NCBI GenBank assembly: GCA_040385245.1
Contig: JAZKHT010000011.1
Coordinates: 62,001-126,000, forward strand
From: JAZKHT01 sp040385245
Lineage (GTDB): Bacteria; Pseudomonadota; Alphaproteobacteria; Rhodobacterales; Rhodobacteraceae
Direction: 5' to 3'
Length of the DNA: 64,000 nucleotides
The notes beneath the pieces were generated by a model. That model worked only from the letters and a program-made list of their open reading frames with translations, did no database searches and was not told the DNA's origin. A program made the position numbers and the translations under genes. This document shows, one piece after another, positions 17,014 to 24,122 of this stretch (position 1 is its first letter; the number at the start of each line of letters is the position of its first letter).

Positions 17014-17042
17014 TTGACGCTGTAGCCCGCACTGACTAACCA
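17014..17042 (+). promoter_or_regulatory. Promoter of tRNA-Met
   Basis: TTGACG (17014-17019) and TAACCA (17037-17042) are spaced by 17 bp, and the tRNA 5' end follows ten bases later, which is the expected distance for a start site at or just before the mature end. The -10 box is weak, as is common in GC-rich alphaproteobacteria. Confidence 0.55.
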
Positions 17043-17052
17043 CCCCGCCAGT

Positions 17053-17129
17053 GGCTAGGTAGCTCAGCTGGTTAGAGCACGTGACTCATAATCACGGGGT
17101 CGGGGGTTCGAGTCCCCCCCTCGCCACCA
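17053..17129 (+). tRNA. tRNA-Met (CAT), elongator type
   Basis: The full 77-nt cloverleaf is visible with encoded CCA. The D stem is GCTC/GAGC, the anticodon stem CGTGA/TCACG with loop CTCATAA (anticodon CAT), and the T arm is GGGGG-TTCGAGT-CCCCC. G1-C72 pairing excludes the initiator tRNA, and the segment from AGAGCAC to GGGGTC matches elongator tRNA-Met rather than tRNA-Ile2. The acceptor stem GGCTAGG/CCTCGCC contains one mismatch, T4 opposite C69. Confidence 0.92.
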
Positions 17130-17249
17130 ACTTTCCCATCCGAATTCTGGCCGTGTCCTATCCGGGCGATCGCCTCGCCGTCGGTGTTGGGAAGGCGCAT
17201 GGGGCAGGTGACCCCGTCCTGCAAACAAGCACGCGTTCACCCAGTTACA

Positions 17250-17654
17250 TCACCCCTTTCGCACCAGCGTCCCCTCCAGCGGCACGGCAGCGAGAAGGGT
17301 ATTAGAGATCGTGCCATACTTCAGGATGTTGCGGTGCAGCAGGTCCAGCCGCTGATCCGTCTCGGCGCTGTCGACAGTGATCTGATAGCGGATCAGGGTC
17401 AGCTTGGGCGGGGTGTCCTGACGGATGGCTTCAAGCTGAACCTCGGCACCATCGATTTGAAAGTGCAGCATCGGCGTCACCCGTTCGATCCCTTTCAGCA
17501 TGCAGGCGGCAAGGGCCGACAGCAGCAATTCGACCGGGTTCATCGCATCGCGGCGACCGGCCATGTCGGTGTCCAACACCACCTGCGCCTCTTTGGCCAG
17601 GGCCAGACTGCCGTGGCTGTCAATGCGGTGGGCGGAAACGCGGTATTCGGTCAT
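17250..17654 (-). CDS. OsmC-family protein
   Basis: A 134-residue cytosolic protein of the OsmC/Ohr superfamily, members of which reduce organic peroxides. The family core is visible: MNPVELLLSALAACMLKGIE with the first reactive cysteine. The second family cysteine is missing: the equivalent C-terminal helix region reads ILKYGTISNTL. Peroxidase activity by the standard two-cysteine mechanism is therefore unlikely; a YhfA-like role is possible. Its ATG overlaps the stop of the mini-thioredoxin gene (ATGA), and the three genes from the permease onward form one operon. Confidence 0.85.
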   Translation of the reverse strand: MTEYRVSAHRIDSHGSLALAKEAQVVLDTDMAGRRDAMNPVELLLSALAACMLKGIERVTPMLHFQIDGAEVQLEAIRQDTPPKLTLIRYQITVDSAETDQRLDLLHRNILKYGTISNTLLAAVPLEGTLVRKG

Positions 17655-17878
17655 AGCAGGCGGCCGATTTCTGCCGCGCTTAGCACCTTGCCTGCCGACA
17701 GTAGTCTTTCATCCACCACAAGCCCCGGCGTGGACATCACGCCATAGGACGCGATTTCGGCAAAGTCCGTGACCTTGACGATTTCTGCCTGCTTGCCAGC
17801 CGCCTCGGCGGCCAACTTCGCATTTTCGCCCAAGGTCACGCATTTCTTGCAGCCTGTACCCAGGATCTTGATGATCAT
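17651..17878 (-). CDS. Small thioredoxin-family protein
   Basis: A 75-residue redox protein with the active-site motif CKKC in ILGTGCKKCVTL at residues 10-13 and the cis-proline segment MSTPGLVVD. It belongs to the mini-thioredoxin group (MTH895/TM0996 type, 'redox-active disulfide protein 2'), which is commonly encoded beside ArsP/YraQ-type permeases. The ATG at 17878 gives the family N-terminus (MIIKILG). It lies between the permease and the OsmC gene, with tight spacing to both. Confidence 0.9.
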   Translation of the reverse strand: MIIKILGTGCKKCVTLGENAKLAAEAAGKQAEIVKVTDFAEIASYGVMSTPGLVVDERLLSAGKVLSAAEIGRLL

Positions 17879-17889
17879 GTCGTGTCCTT

Positions 17890-18870
17890 TCAGATGAACC
17901 AATGGGAGATGGCGTTGAAGGTGAATCCTATGGTCAGGATACCTGCCGTCACCACTCCGGTGAACGTGGCCAGCAGTGGCAGCTTGACCACGCGTTTCAG
18001 CAGGATCAGCGACGGCAAAGACAGCGCGGTGACGGACATCATGAAGGCCAGCACGGTGCCAAGTCCAACGCCCTTGCCAACCAGCGCCTCGGCAATCGGC
18101 AAGGTGCCGAAGATGTCGGCGTACATCGGGATACCCACAAGGGTGGCCACCGGAACCGCCCACCATTTGTCCTGACCCAGTAGCGCGCCGATTGCCCCGG
18201 CTGGTGCCCAGTTGTGAATGGCCGCCCCGATGCCAACCCCGATCAGCACATAGGGCCAGACCTTGTGCACGATGTCCGCCACCTGATCACGGGCGAAACG
18301 CACACGGTCAGCCCGTGTCAGGCTTTGGTCTGCGTCCATCACCGGCACGTTGCGCACGAAACCCGCGACCTGCCCCTCCATCCCCAGCTTGCCAATGATC
18401 GTGCCACCGATGATCGCCACCAGCAGACCGACGCCGACATAGGCCAGCGCAACGGGCCAACTGAAGATCGACGCAAGCAGGATGACCGAGGCTAAGTCCA
18501 CCAGCGGGGACGAGATCAGGAAGGAAAATGTCACGCCCAGCGGCAACCCTGCGGCGGTGAACCCGATGAACAGAGGGATGGATGAACAGGAACAGAACGG
18601 CGTGATGGTGCCCAGAAGCGCGCCAAGGGCATTCGCCCCGATCCCGGACCGGCCCCCAAGAATGCGGCGGGTTCGTTCCGGTGGGTAATAGCTTTGGACG
18701 TAGGAAATGACGAAGATCAGCACCGACAGCAGGATGAAAATCTTGATGACGTCATAGACGAAGAACTGCACCGATCCGCCGATGCGCGATGCGGGGTCCA
18801 GTCCACCGGCCCGAACCCCCGACGTCACAAGATCGGACAGCCATTGCATCCGCAAAAGCTGATCGTTCAT
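17890..18870 (-). CDS. ArsP_1/YraQ-family permease
   Basis: An integral membrane protein of about 326 residues with eight or more hydrophobic helices. The family signature is a cysteine-rich segment in a helix (TITPFCSCSSIPLF) and a repeated half near the C-terminus (GIPMYADIFGTLPIAEALV). Relatives export methylarsenicals or are of unknown substrate. It heads an operon with the mini-thioredoxin and OsmC genes, suggesting thiol- or metalloid-linked transport (inference). Start: the ATG at 18870 lacks a good ribosome site; an in-frame GTG at 18888 overlaps the TGA of a small upstream frame (GTGA) and may be the real start. Confidence 0.88.
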   Translation of the reverse strand: MNDQLLRMQWLSDLVTSGVRAGGLDPASRIGGSVQFFVYDVIKIFILLSVLIFVISYVQSYYPPERTRRILGGRSGIGANALGALLGTITPFCSCSSIPLFIGFTAAGLPLGVTFSFLISSPLVDLASVILLASIFSWPVALAYVGVGLLVAIIGGTIIGKLGMEGQVAGFVRNVPVMDADQSLTRADRVRFARDQVADIVHKVWPYVLIGVGIGAAIHNWAPAGAIGALLGQDKWWAVPVATLVGIPMYADIFGTLPIAEALVGKGVGLGTVLAFMMSVTALSLPSLILLKRVVKLPLLATFTGVVTAGILTIGFTFNAISHWFI

Positions 18871-18884
18871 CCATGCAAGGATGT

Positions 18885-19013
18885 TCACGCCGACACCCGT
18901 TTGACCAAGGCAGCGGTCAGCAGTGCCAGCCCCTGCGGTGGCAGGTCCGGCCTGATCCCGAAACGCACCCAGAGAACGGACATGAACATCAGACCCCCTT
19001 GGCTTTTGCGCAT
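18885..19013 (-). CDS. Possible 42-residue small protein upstream of the permease
   Basis: An ATG-initiated frame of 42 codons whose TGA overlaps a GTG in frame with the permease (GTGA), the arrangement seen at several true junctions in this window. The product has a basic N-terminus (MRKSQ), a hydrophobic middle and a basic end (VKRVSA). No Shine-Dalgarno sequence is evident and I recognise no family, so it may be a chance frame. Confidence 0.22.
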   Translation of the reverse strand: MRKSQGGLMFMSVLWVRFGIRPDLPPQGLALLTAALVKRVSA

Positions 19014-19196
19014 TTGCGCACAGGCCGATGGTGACGGCCTTGATGCAGATCATCACCGTGGGGTCGCTGTCAGGCTGTCACGCTGTCTGTGCCTGCGAAT
19101 GCGGGCTGGCCTCGGCTCTGTGGTGGAAGGGCGGTGAAGGTTTCCCCGGATAGGCACACCCGAAACTGGTCAGGTTCCGCAGGTCAGCACCCTCCT
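18889..19196. other. Intergenic region before the permease operon
   Basis: About 300 bp between the ABC permease stop and the YraQ-type permease. Apart from the doubtful small frame at 18885-19013 I see no gene. On the minus strand a segment near 19150-19195 contains GGGTGC and GAACCTGA, which recall pieces of the thiamine-pyrophosphate riboswitch, but the essential CTGAGA element is absent. A promoter for the permease operon is presumably here. Confidence 0.4.
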
Positions 19197-20000
19197 TCAA
19201 CGTTCCCCTGACGACTTCCGCCCTTGCATCCCACGTGCAGGGTCATAGCCCCACAGGGCCGCCGCCCAGAACAGGGCCAGCGCCAGCAGGGTCCAGCCTG
19301 TCGCGGGCAGGTTCGATTGGGCGTAGGCGGCAAAGCGGATCAACTCTACCCCTTGGGTAAAGGGGTTCACCGCGCACAGGTCGCGCAGGCGGGGGCTGGC
19401 TTCGGCCATTTTCCACAGCGGGTAAAGGGCGGACGACAGAAAGAACATCGGGAAGATCACAAAGTTCATCACGCCCGCGAAATTCTCCAACTGCCGGATC
19501 AGGGATGACAGCATTAGCCCCAGCGCGCCCAGCATCAGGCCCGTGACGAACAGCGCGGGCAGGATGGCGCAATAGCCCTGCCACGGCAACACCACGCCCC
19601 ACAGGGCCGCGATGGCGAGGAACGCCGCGCATTGCAGCACAGAAACCAGCGTCCCCGCGATCAGCTTTGCCGTCAGCAACCACCAGCGGGGTAAGGGCGA
19701 TGTCAGCAGCAGGCGCATCAACCCCATCTCTCGGTCATAGACCAGCGACAGGGAACTTTGCATCCCGTTGAACAGCAGGATCATGCCACACAGGCCGGGC
19801 AGGATATAAACCTCGTATGTCATGTAGGTCTGGTAGGGCGGCGTGATCGACAACCCGAGCGAGGCGCGAAACCCGGCGGCAAAGACGAACAGCCAGACCA
19901 GCGGTCGGACAAGTGCCGCGACAAAGCGCCCGCGCTGGCCGACAAAACGCAGCACTTCGCGCGTGATGATGGCACGCAGGGCGATCAGGGCGGGGCTCAT
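19197..20000 (-). CDS. ABC-2 type transporter permease (PQQ-associated system)
   Basis: A 267-residue inner-membrane permease with six predicted helices, including the conserved ABC-2 segment GMQSSLSLVYDREMGLMRLLLTSPLPRWWLL and the C-terminal PLWKMAEASPRLRDLCAVNPFT motif. It pairs with the ATPase encoded just upstream: its ATG overlaps the ATPase stop (ATGA). The type matches ABC exporters found next to PQQ-dependent alcohol oxidation genes; cargo unknown. The ATG at 20000 is chosen for the overlap and the normal N-terminus. Confidence 0.88.
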   Translation of the reverse strand: MSPALIALRAIITREVLRFVGQRGRFVAALVRPLVWLFVFAAGFRASLGLSITPPYQTYMTYEVYILPGLCGMILLFNGMQSSLSLVYDREMGLMRLLLTSPLPRWWLLTAKLIAGTLVSVLQCAAFLAIAALWGVVLPWQGYCAILPALFVTGLMLGALGLMLSSLIRQLENFAGVMNFVIFPMFFLSSALYPLWKMAEASPRLRDLCAVNPFTQGVELIRFAAYAQSNLPATGWTLLALALFWAAALWGYDPARGMQGRKSSGER

Positions 20001-20728
20001 GCGCTGCATCCGGTCAGGGACAGGAACACCTGTTGCAGGGGCTGGCCTGCGCCGATTGTGTCGGCCCGGTCGTTGGCGATGATGCGGCCCTGATGCAGGA
20101 TCACCAACTGGTCGGTGCCGCGCACCTCGTCCGTCAGGTGGGTCGCCCACAGAACGCAAAGGCCGCTGTCGGCAAGGTCGTGGACATGTGCCACGATGGC
20201 CGCCCGCGCGGCGGCATCAAGGCCAACGGTGGGTTCGTCCAGCAACAGCACGCTGGGCTGGTGGATCAGGGCGCGGGCGATCTCCATCCGCCGCCGGTGG
20301 CCGCCATTCAGGTCACGCGCCTTTTCGCCTGCACGGTCCGCCATGCCAAGACGGTCAAGCGCCGCGTCGATGCGGCGGGCGGCATCTACGCCCGAAAGGC
20401 CATGTAGCGCTGCGAAATAGACCAGGTTGCGCCGGACCGTCAGATCAAGATCAAGGGTCGGTTGCTGGAACACCACGCCGATCTGCGCCAAAGCGGCGCG
20501 TGGGCTGCGGGAAAGATCGTGGCCCGCCACGGTGATGCGCCCCGTGGCCGTGGTGAACAGCCGGGTCAGCAGCGCAAACATCGTCGATTTTCCCGCACCA
20601 TTCGGGCCGAGCAGCGCGCAAAACCGGCCCTTGTCGACATGGAATCCCACCGCCTCCAGCGCCCGTTTTGTGCCATAGGCATAACTGACACCGTCCAGTG
20701 ACAGACCGGGGGCGGGGGAATTTGTCAC
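19997..20728 (-). CDS. ABC transporter ATP-binding protein (PQQ-associated system)
   Basis: A 243-residue ATPase with Walker A (GPNGAGKST), Q-loop (VVFQQPTLD), Walker B (VLLLDEPTVGLD) and H-loop (WATHLTDE). The ABC signature reads LNGGHRRRMEIARA instead of LSGGQ, a variant that recurs in ATPases linked to PQQ-dependent dehydrogenase systems. It starts at a GTG whose last two bases lie in the TGA of the preceding periplasmic-protein gene (GTGA), so translation is likely coupled. It works with the permease that follows. Confidence 0.92.
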   Translation of the reverse strand: MTNSPAPGLSLDGVSYAYGTKRALEAVGFHVDKGRFCALLGPNGAGKSTMFALLTRLFTTATGRITVAGHDLSRSPRAALAQIGVVFQQPTLDLDLTVRRNLVYFAALHGLSGVDAARRIDAALDRLGMADRAGEKARDLNGGHRRRMEIARALIHQPSVLLLDEPTVGLDAAARAAIVAHVHDLADSGLCVLWATHLTDEVRGTDQLVILHQGRIIANDRADTIGAGQPLQQVFLSLTGCSA

Positions 20729-21153
20729 TCGATCCCGATCCTGATTTCGATCCGCTGGCTGTCGCCTGTGCTGCCGGGAATCATAAGGTGGTATGTGCCC
20801 GGCTTGATGGCGATAAAGCCAATTTCCATCGTCCCCGCCTCGTCGAATTCCACTGAATTGATGGCCATTGGGCGTATCTCCAACCCTTCGATGACGATCT
20901 CGTCGATCCAGATGGCGCGGAAGAATCCGGCCCCGGTCAGGCCGAGTTCCTGACTGCCGTCCGACTTAATCTCGATCTCGTAGTACGTGCCAGATTGCAG
21001 ATTCAGCGGCGCTGCGGCCAAGGGTGCGCCTGCCGACAGGGTGATAGGCGGCAAGTCCTGCTTGTTGTCGCCCGAAAACAGACCGGCGGGGCCAAGGTCG
21101 TGGGCGGCTGCCGGGGTGGCAAGCAGCAACAGGGCGACTACGTGACGCTTCAT
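20725..21153 (-). CDS. Small periplasmic protein of the PQQ-linked ABC operon
   Basis: A 142-residue protein with a Sec signal peptide (MKRHVVALLLLATPAAA) and an all-beta-looking mature part containing GTYYEIEIKSDG and a C-terminal KPGTYHLMIPG segment. The layout recalls cupredoxin-fold proteins, but no Cys/Met copper ligand set is visible. Function unknown. It lies between the beta-propeller and ATPase genes and overlaps the latter by four bases, so it belongs to the same operon. The ATG at 21153 is chosen because it starts the signal peptide. Confidence 0.8.
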   Translation of the reverse strand: MKRHVVALLLLATPAAAHDLGPAGLFSGDNKQDLPPITLSAGAPLAAAPLNLQSGTYYEIEIKSDGSQELGLTGAGFFRAIWIDEIVIEGLEIRPMAINSVEFDEAGTMEIGFIAIKPGTYHLMIPGSTGDSQRIEIRIGIE

Positions 21154-21163
21154 ACCGGGCCTT

Positions 21164-22126
21164 TCAATTGCTGGTCGGGCGCATGGCTGCACCCCAGGGA
21201 AAGCGGCCAACCTTGATGGATTTCAACGCGGTGCGGGCAGCGACGTCGATCACGGTGACATCGCCCGACACGCCGTTGGTGGTGAAAAGCTGGCTATTGT
21301 CGGGCGAAAAGGCCATGTGCCAGACGCGGCGACCGACAAGGATGTAATCCTCGACCTCCAGCGTGGCGGTGTTGATCACGGCGACATGGTTTGACGGGCC
21401 AAGGGCGACAAAGACGGTGCCGCCGTCGGGGGTGAACATGAACCCCACGGGCTGGATCAGGTCGGCGTTGACGCCGGTGATCTCAAACCGGATCTTGCCG
21501 GTTTCGGCCTGTGTGGCGGTGTCGAACACCGTCACCGTGCCACCGATTTCGCTGCTGACCCAAAGCTGTGCGCCGTCTGCGGTGAATTCGGCGTGGCGGG
21601 GGCGGCTGTCCACAAGTGTGTTGGCGAACAGGGCGTGGGTCGAAGTGTCGATCCAATGCGCCATGTTGGTGGTTTCGGACGTAGTGATGGCGATCTTGCC
21701 ATCGGGCGACACGGCCATGCCTTCGGGTTCGACGCCCACGTTGATCTGCGCCACGACAGTGCGGCTTTGCGTATCGACCACCGTCGTCACCGCGTCATCC
21801 TCGTTCGCGATGTACAGGTGGCGCCCATCTGGCGAGAGCGCGAATTGTTCCGGGTCTTCGCCTGATGGCAGATCGTGCAGGATTTCGCCGGTGACAGGGT
21901 CCATCACCTGAACCGTGTCGCTGTCGGACGCGCAGATGTAGACGCGGGAATAATCGCTGGAAAAGACGATGCCGCGTGGGCGTTCGCCTGTCTGAATGGT
22001 GCGCGTCACCTCAAGCGTATCGGTGTCGATCACGCTGACGGTGTCGTCTTTTTCGTTCGTCACCCAGATTTCGCCAGCTTGGGCGGGCAGGGCAAAGGCG
22101 ATCAACAGGGCGGCAAGGCGCATCAT
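21164..22126 (-). CDS. Periplasmic YVTN-type beta-propeller protein (PQQ-associated)
   Basis: A 320-residue secreted protein: signal peptide to about residue 17, then seven repeats of about 42 residues with the YVTN-like pattern (for example IWVTNEKDDTVSVIDT, LYIANEDDAVTTVVDT, VFVALGPSNHVAVINT). Repeat proteins of this kind accompany PQQ-dependent alcohol dehydrogenase ABC systems. The blades probably make a protein-interaction or cofactor-binding surface, which is inferred. The start codon directly follows the stop of the binding-protein gene without a spacer. Confidence 0.9.
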   Translation of the reverse strand: MMRLAALLIAFALPAQAGEIWVTNEKDDTVSVIDTDTLEVTRTIQTGERPRGIVFSSDYSRVYICASDSDTVQVMDPVTGEILHDLPSGEDPEQFALSPDGRHLYIANEDDAVTTVVDTQSRTVVAQINVGVEPEGMAVSPDGKIAITTSETTNMAHWIDTSTHALFANTLVDSRPRHAEFTADGAQLWVSSEIGGTVTVFDTATQAETGKIRFEITGVNADLIQPVGFMFTPDGGTVFVALGPSNHVAVINTATLEVEDYILVGRRVWHMAFSPDNSQLFTTNGVSGDVTVIDVAARTALKSIKVGRFPWGAAMRPTSN

Positions 22127-23293
22127 CTATCCTTTGAAGGCGGTGCAGGTGCTTTCGGCTTCGTCCAGGCCAAGGGTGTCCAACTCGTTCCGCTGGTGCA
22201 AAAACCCGTCCACCGGCGCCTGAACAACCAGCGCGCGGGCGTTCACAACCGGGATCGGCTGGCGCAACTGACCGTTCCAATGGCGAAAGGTCAGCGCGCG
22301 GCCCTTGAACCCATCAAGCGCAAAGGCGTCGGACAGAAGGTAGTCGCGCAACGTGGCGGGGTCGGCCGTATTGGTGCGGGTTACGCCTTCGCCAATCGCG
22401 CGCAAGGCGGCCCAAGCGGCGTAATCGCGGCTTTGCATGGGGCGGCCTGCGTGATCCTTGAACCGGTTCTGCAACTGCACCGCACCCCATTGTTCCAACA
22501 CCGGCGCCCAGGCCATTGGCTCCAGCCCTTCGGACCCGGCGATGGGGCGGGGTTGCCACGTGTTGTGTTCGATGTAGCGACCGAAATCGTCGGCCTCGTC
22601 CGCGACAAGCAGAACGTCGTGGTCCGGCAGGTCTTGGGTGAACAAGGGCATTTCGGCGGCCGCCGCCCGGCGCAGGTCGGTGTCAAACGTCCAGTCCTTT
22701 TCGCCCGCGATGGCCAGACCGAATTTCTGTGCAGACCGTTTCAGCGCATCGGCAAAGGCGACATCCCCCGGCTTTGGCCCGGTGACAAGCGCAAGGGTGG
22801 TCCAGCGTTTGGATTGCAGCACCTGCATCAGGGCGTCGGTGCGCATCGCATCTTCGGGAATGCTGTGCAACAGGTTGGTCCGGCAATCGCCGTCGCGCAG
22901 TCCGGGCGCGCCAGAGGCGACGTTGAAAATCAGCGCTTCCCGTGCAGCAGGCAAGTCGGCCACCCGCAGGATATCCGCCGCCGTGGCGTCCAGCAGCATC
23001 AACCCGCTGCGGGCCAACGCGTCATTTGCCGCCCCGATCAGATCACCGCCGGGCTCCACCTTTACGACCGTCAGGCTGTAGGCGTGGCCCAGAAAGCCGC
23101 CCGTCGTCAGATTGTCCTGCAACGCGGTTTCGGCCCCCGCAATGCCAAGGTCGGCAGGAACCGGATCAAGGTTCGACAGGACCGGGGGCAGCGCAACCTT
23201 TGCCTGCAAGTAGATTACGGGAACCTGCACCTCGGCATTTGCCGGGGTCAGTGCGATGCTGAACAGGGCCGCCATGGCGGTGCGCTTGAACAT
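22127..23293 (-). CDS. Periplasmic substrate-binding protein of the PQQ-linked ABC system
   Basis: A 388-residue protein with a signal peptide (MFKRTAMAALFSIALTPANA) and a type I periplasmic-binding fold like branched-chain amino-acid receptors: LDATAADILRVADL, VTGPKPGDVAFADALKRSAQKFG and SRDYAAWAALRAIGEG segments. Homologues sit beside PQQ-dependent alcohol dehydrogenases. An export-type ABC pair with a receptor-like protein is unusual and its ligand is unknown. GGAGG five bases before the ATG at 23293 fixes the start. First gene of a five-gene operon running to 19197, divergent from pedF. Confidence 0.88.
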   Translation of the reverse strand: MFKRTAMAALFSIALTPANAEVQVPVIYLQAKVALPPVLSNLDPVPADLGIAGAETALQDNLTTGGFLGHAYSLTVVKVEPGGDLIGAANDALARSGLMLLDATAADILRVADLPAAREALIFNVASGAPGLRDGDCRTNLLHSIPEDAMRTDALMQVLQSKRWTTLALVTGPKPGDVAFADALKRSAQKFGLAIAGEKDWTFDTDLRRAAAAEMPLFTQDLPDHDVLLVADEADDFGRYIEHNTWQPRPIAGSEGLEPMAWAPVLEQWGAVQLQNRFKDHAGRPMQSRDYAAWAALRAIGEGVTRTNTADPATLRDYLLSDAFALDGFKGRALTFRHWNGQLRQPIPVVNARALVVQAPVDGFLHQRNELDTLGLDEAESTCTAFKG

Positions 23294-23441
23294 GGTTTCC
23301 TCCCTGCGCCAAAGGGTGGCGGCAGACAGGCAGCAGGCCAATGCGACATTGGTCGCAAGGCGGCGCGTTTGCCACGAAAGTCCAATATCACGACCGGCAA
23401 ACCTTGGTTTACCCCAGAGTCATCTTTGGGAGGAGACCCGC
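23294..23441. promoter_or_regulatory. Divergent control region of the PQQ-linked operons
   Basis: The 148-bp spacer between the ABC-system operon (minus) and pedF (plus). It contains an inverted repeat AAACC-TT-GGTTT at 23399-23410, 31 bp upstream of the pedF start, which could be a regulator site. A strong ribosome site (GGGAGGAG) precedes pedF. No convincing sigma-70 pair was found. Confidence 0.4.
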
Positions 23442-24122
23442 ATGTCACAGCTTCGCCGCAGCCCCCTGGCTGTTTTCGCCCTGTTGGTTCTGGGCGGCAT
23501 CGTCCACGCGCATGGCGACGTTGCCCCGCAGCCTGTGAACACGGACGCCCTGCCGGACGTGGGCGCGGAATGGCTGGCCGAAAACCCCTATCGCGCCGAA
23601 GCGGCTGGACCCGAGGTATGGTGGACTGCTGTCACCATCGGTGACAGCGGCTATAACCAGAACTGCGCGCGGTGCCATGGATTGGGCGTTGTGTCCGGCG
23701 GACTTGCCCCCGATCTGCGCATGCTCGAGGCATCGGATTACGGCGACGAATGGTTCGTGGAACGGTTTCGCCACGGCTATACGCAGGACGGCACGACCAA
23801 GATGCCCGCCTTTGGCGAGGTGCTGGATCAAAAGGCGGCCTGGGCCATCCGCACTTATATCGAAACGCGCCCCGAAGATGGCGCGCTGGATGCCCATTCT
23901 GACCGGCTGAAGGCGATCCGCGATGAACTGGTGGCGGGCGGCGGCGATCAGGATGCTTTGAAGGCGGAACTGTCCGCTATTGCCGAACAGGTCATCACCG
24001 CGTCCGGCGCGCCCATCGCGGACAGTGCCCCCTATCGCGCGGCGCTGGCCCTGAACGGCACGCCCGATGGCGCAAAGCACGCGGGCGAGGTGCTGACCAT
24101 CGGCCTGTCGGCCACACACTGA
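23442..24122 (+). CDS. pedF: Cytochrome c-550 PedF
   Basis: Periplasmic monohaem c-type cytochrome (226 residues) that takes electrons from PQQ-dependent alcohol dehydrogenases. It has a signal peptide to about residue 23, the haem motif CARCH at 75-79, the PDLR segment and an axial Met in KMPAFG (about 121). The mature N-terminus (HGDVAPQPV...) matches the PedF group. A 70-residue C-terminal extension follows the haem domain. GGGAGGAG precedes the ATG at 23442. It is translationally coupled (TGATG) to the binding protein gene that follows. Confidence 0.92.
   Translation: MSQLRRSPLAVFALLVLGGIVHAHGDVAPQPVNTDALPDVGAEWLAENPYRAEAAGPEVWWTAVTIGDSGYNQNCARCHGLGVVSGGLAPDLRMLEASDYGDEWFVERFRHGYTQDGTTKMPAFGEVLDQKAAWAIRTYIETRPEDGALDAHSDRLKAIRDELVAGGGDQDALKAELSAIAEQVITASGAPIADSAPYRAALALNGTPDGAKHAGEVLTIGLSATH

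Noticed and set aside
19150..19196. TPP-riboswitch-like pieces (GGGTGC, GAACCTGA) on the minus strand
   Set aside because: The essential CTGAGA element and matching helices are missing, and the nearest downstream gene starts about 280 bp away.
18885..19196. ArsR-type regulator expected upstream of the ArsP_1-like permease
   Set aside because: No frame in the region encodes a winged helix or metal-binding cysteines.
21875..23644. Long open frame on the plus strand opposite the propeller and binding-protein genes
   Set aside because: High GC content leaves long antisense frames open. Its translation has no family features, while the minus-strand genes have signal peptides, ribosome sites and known motifs.
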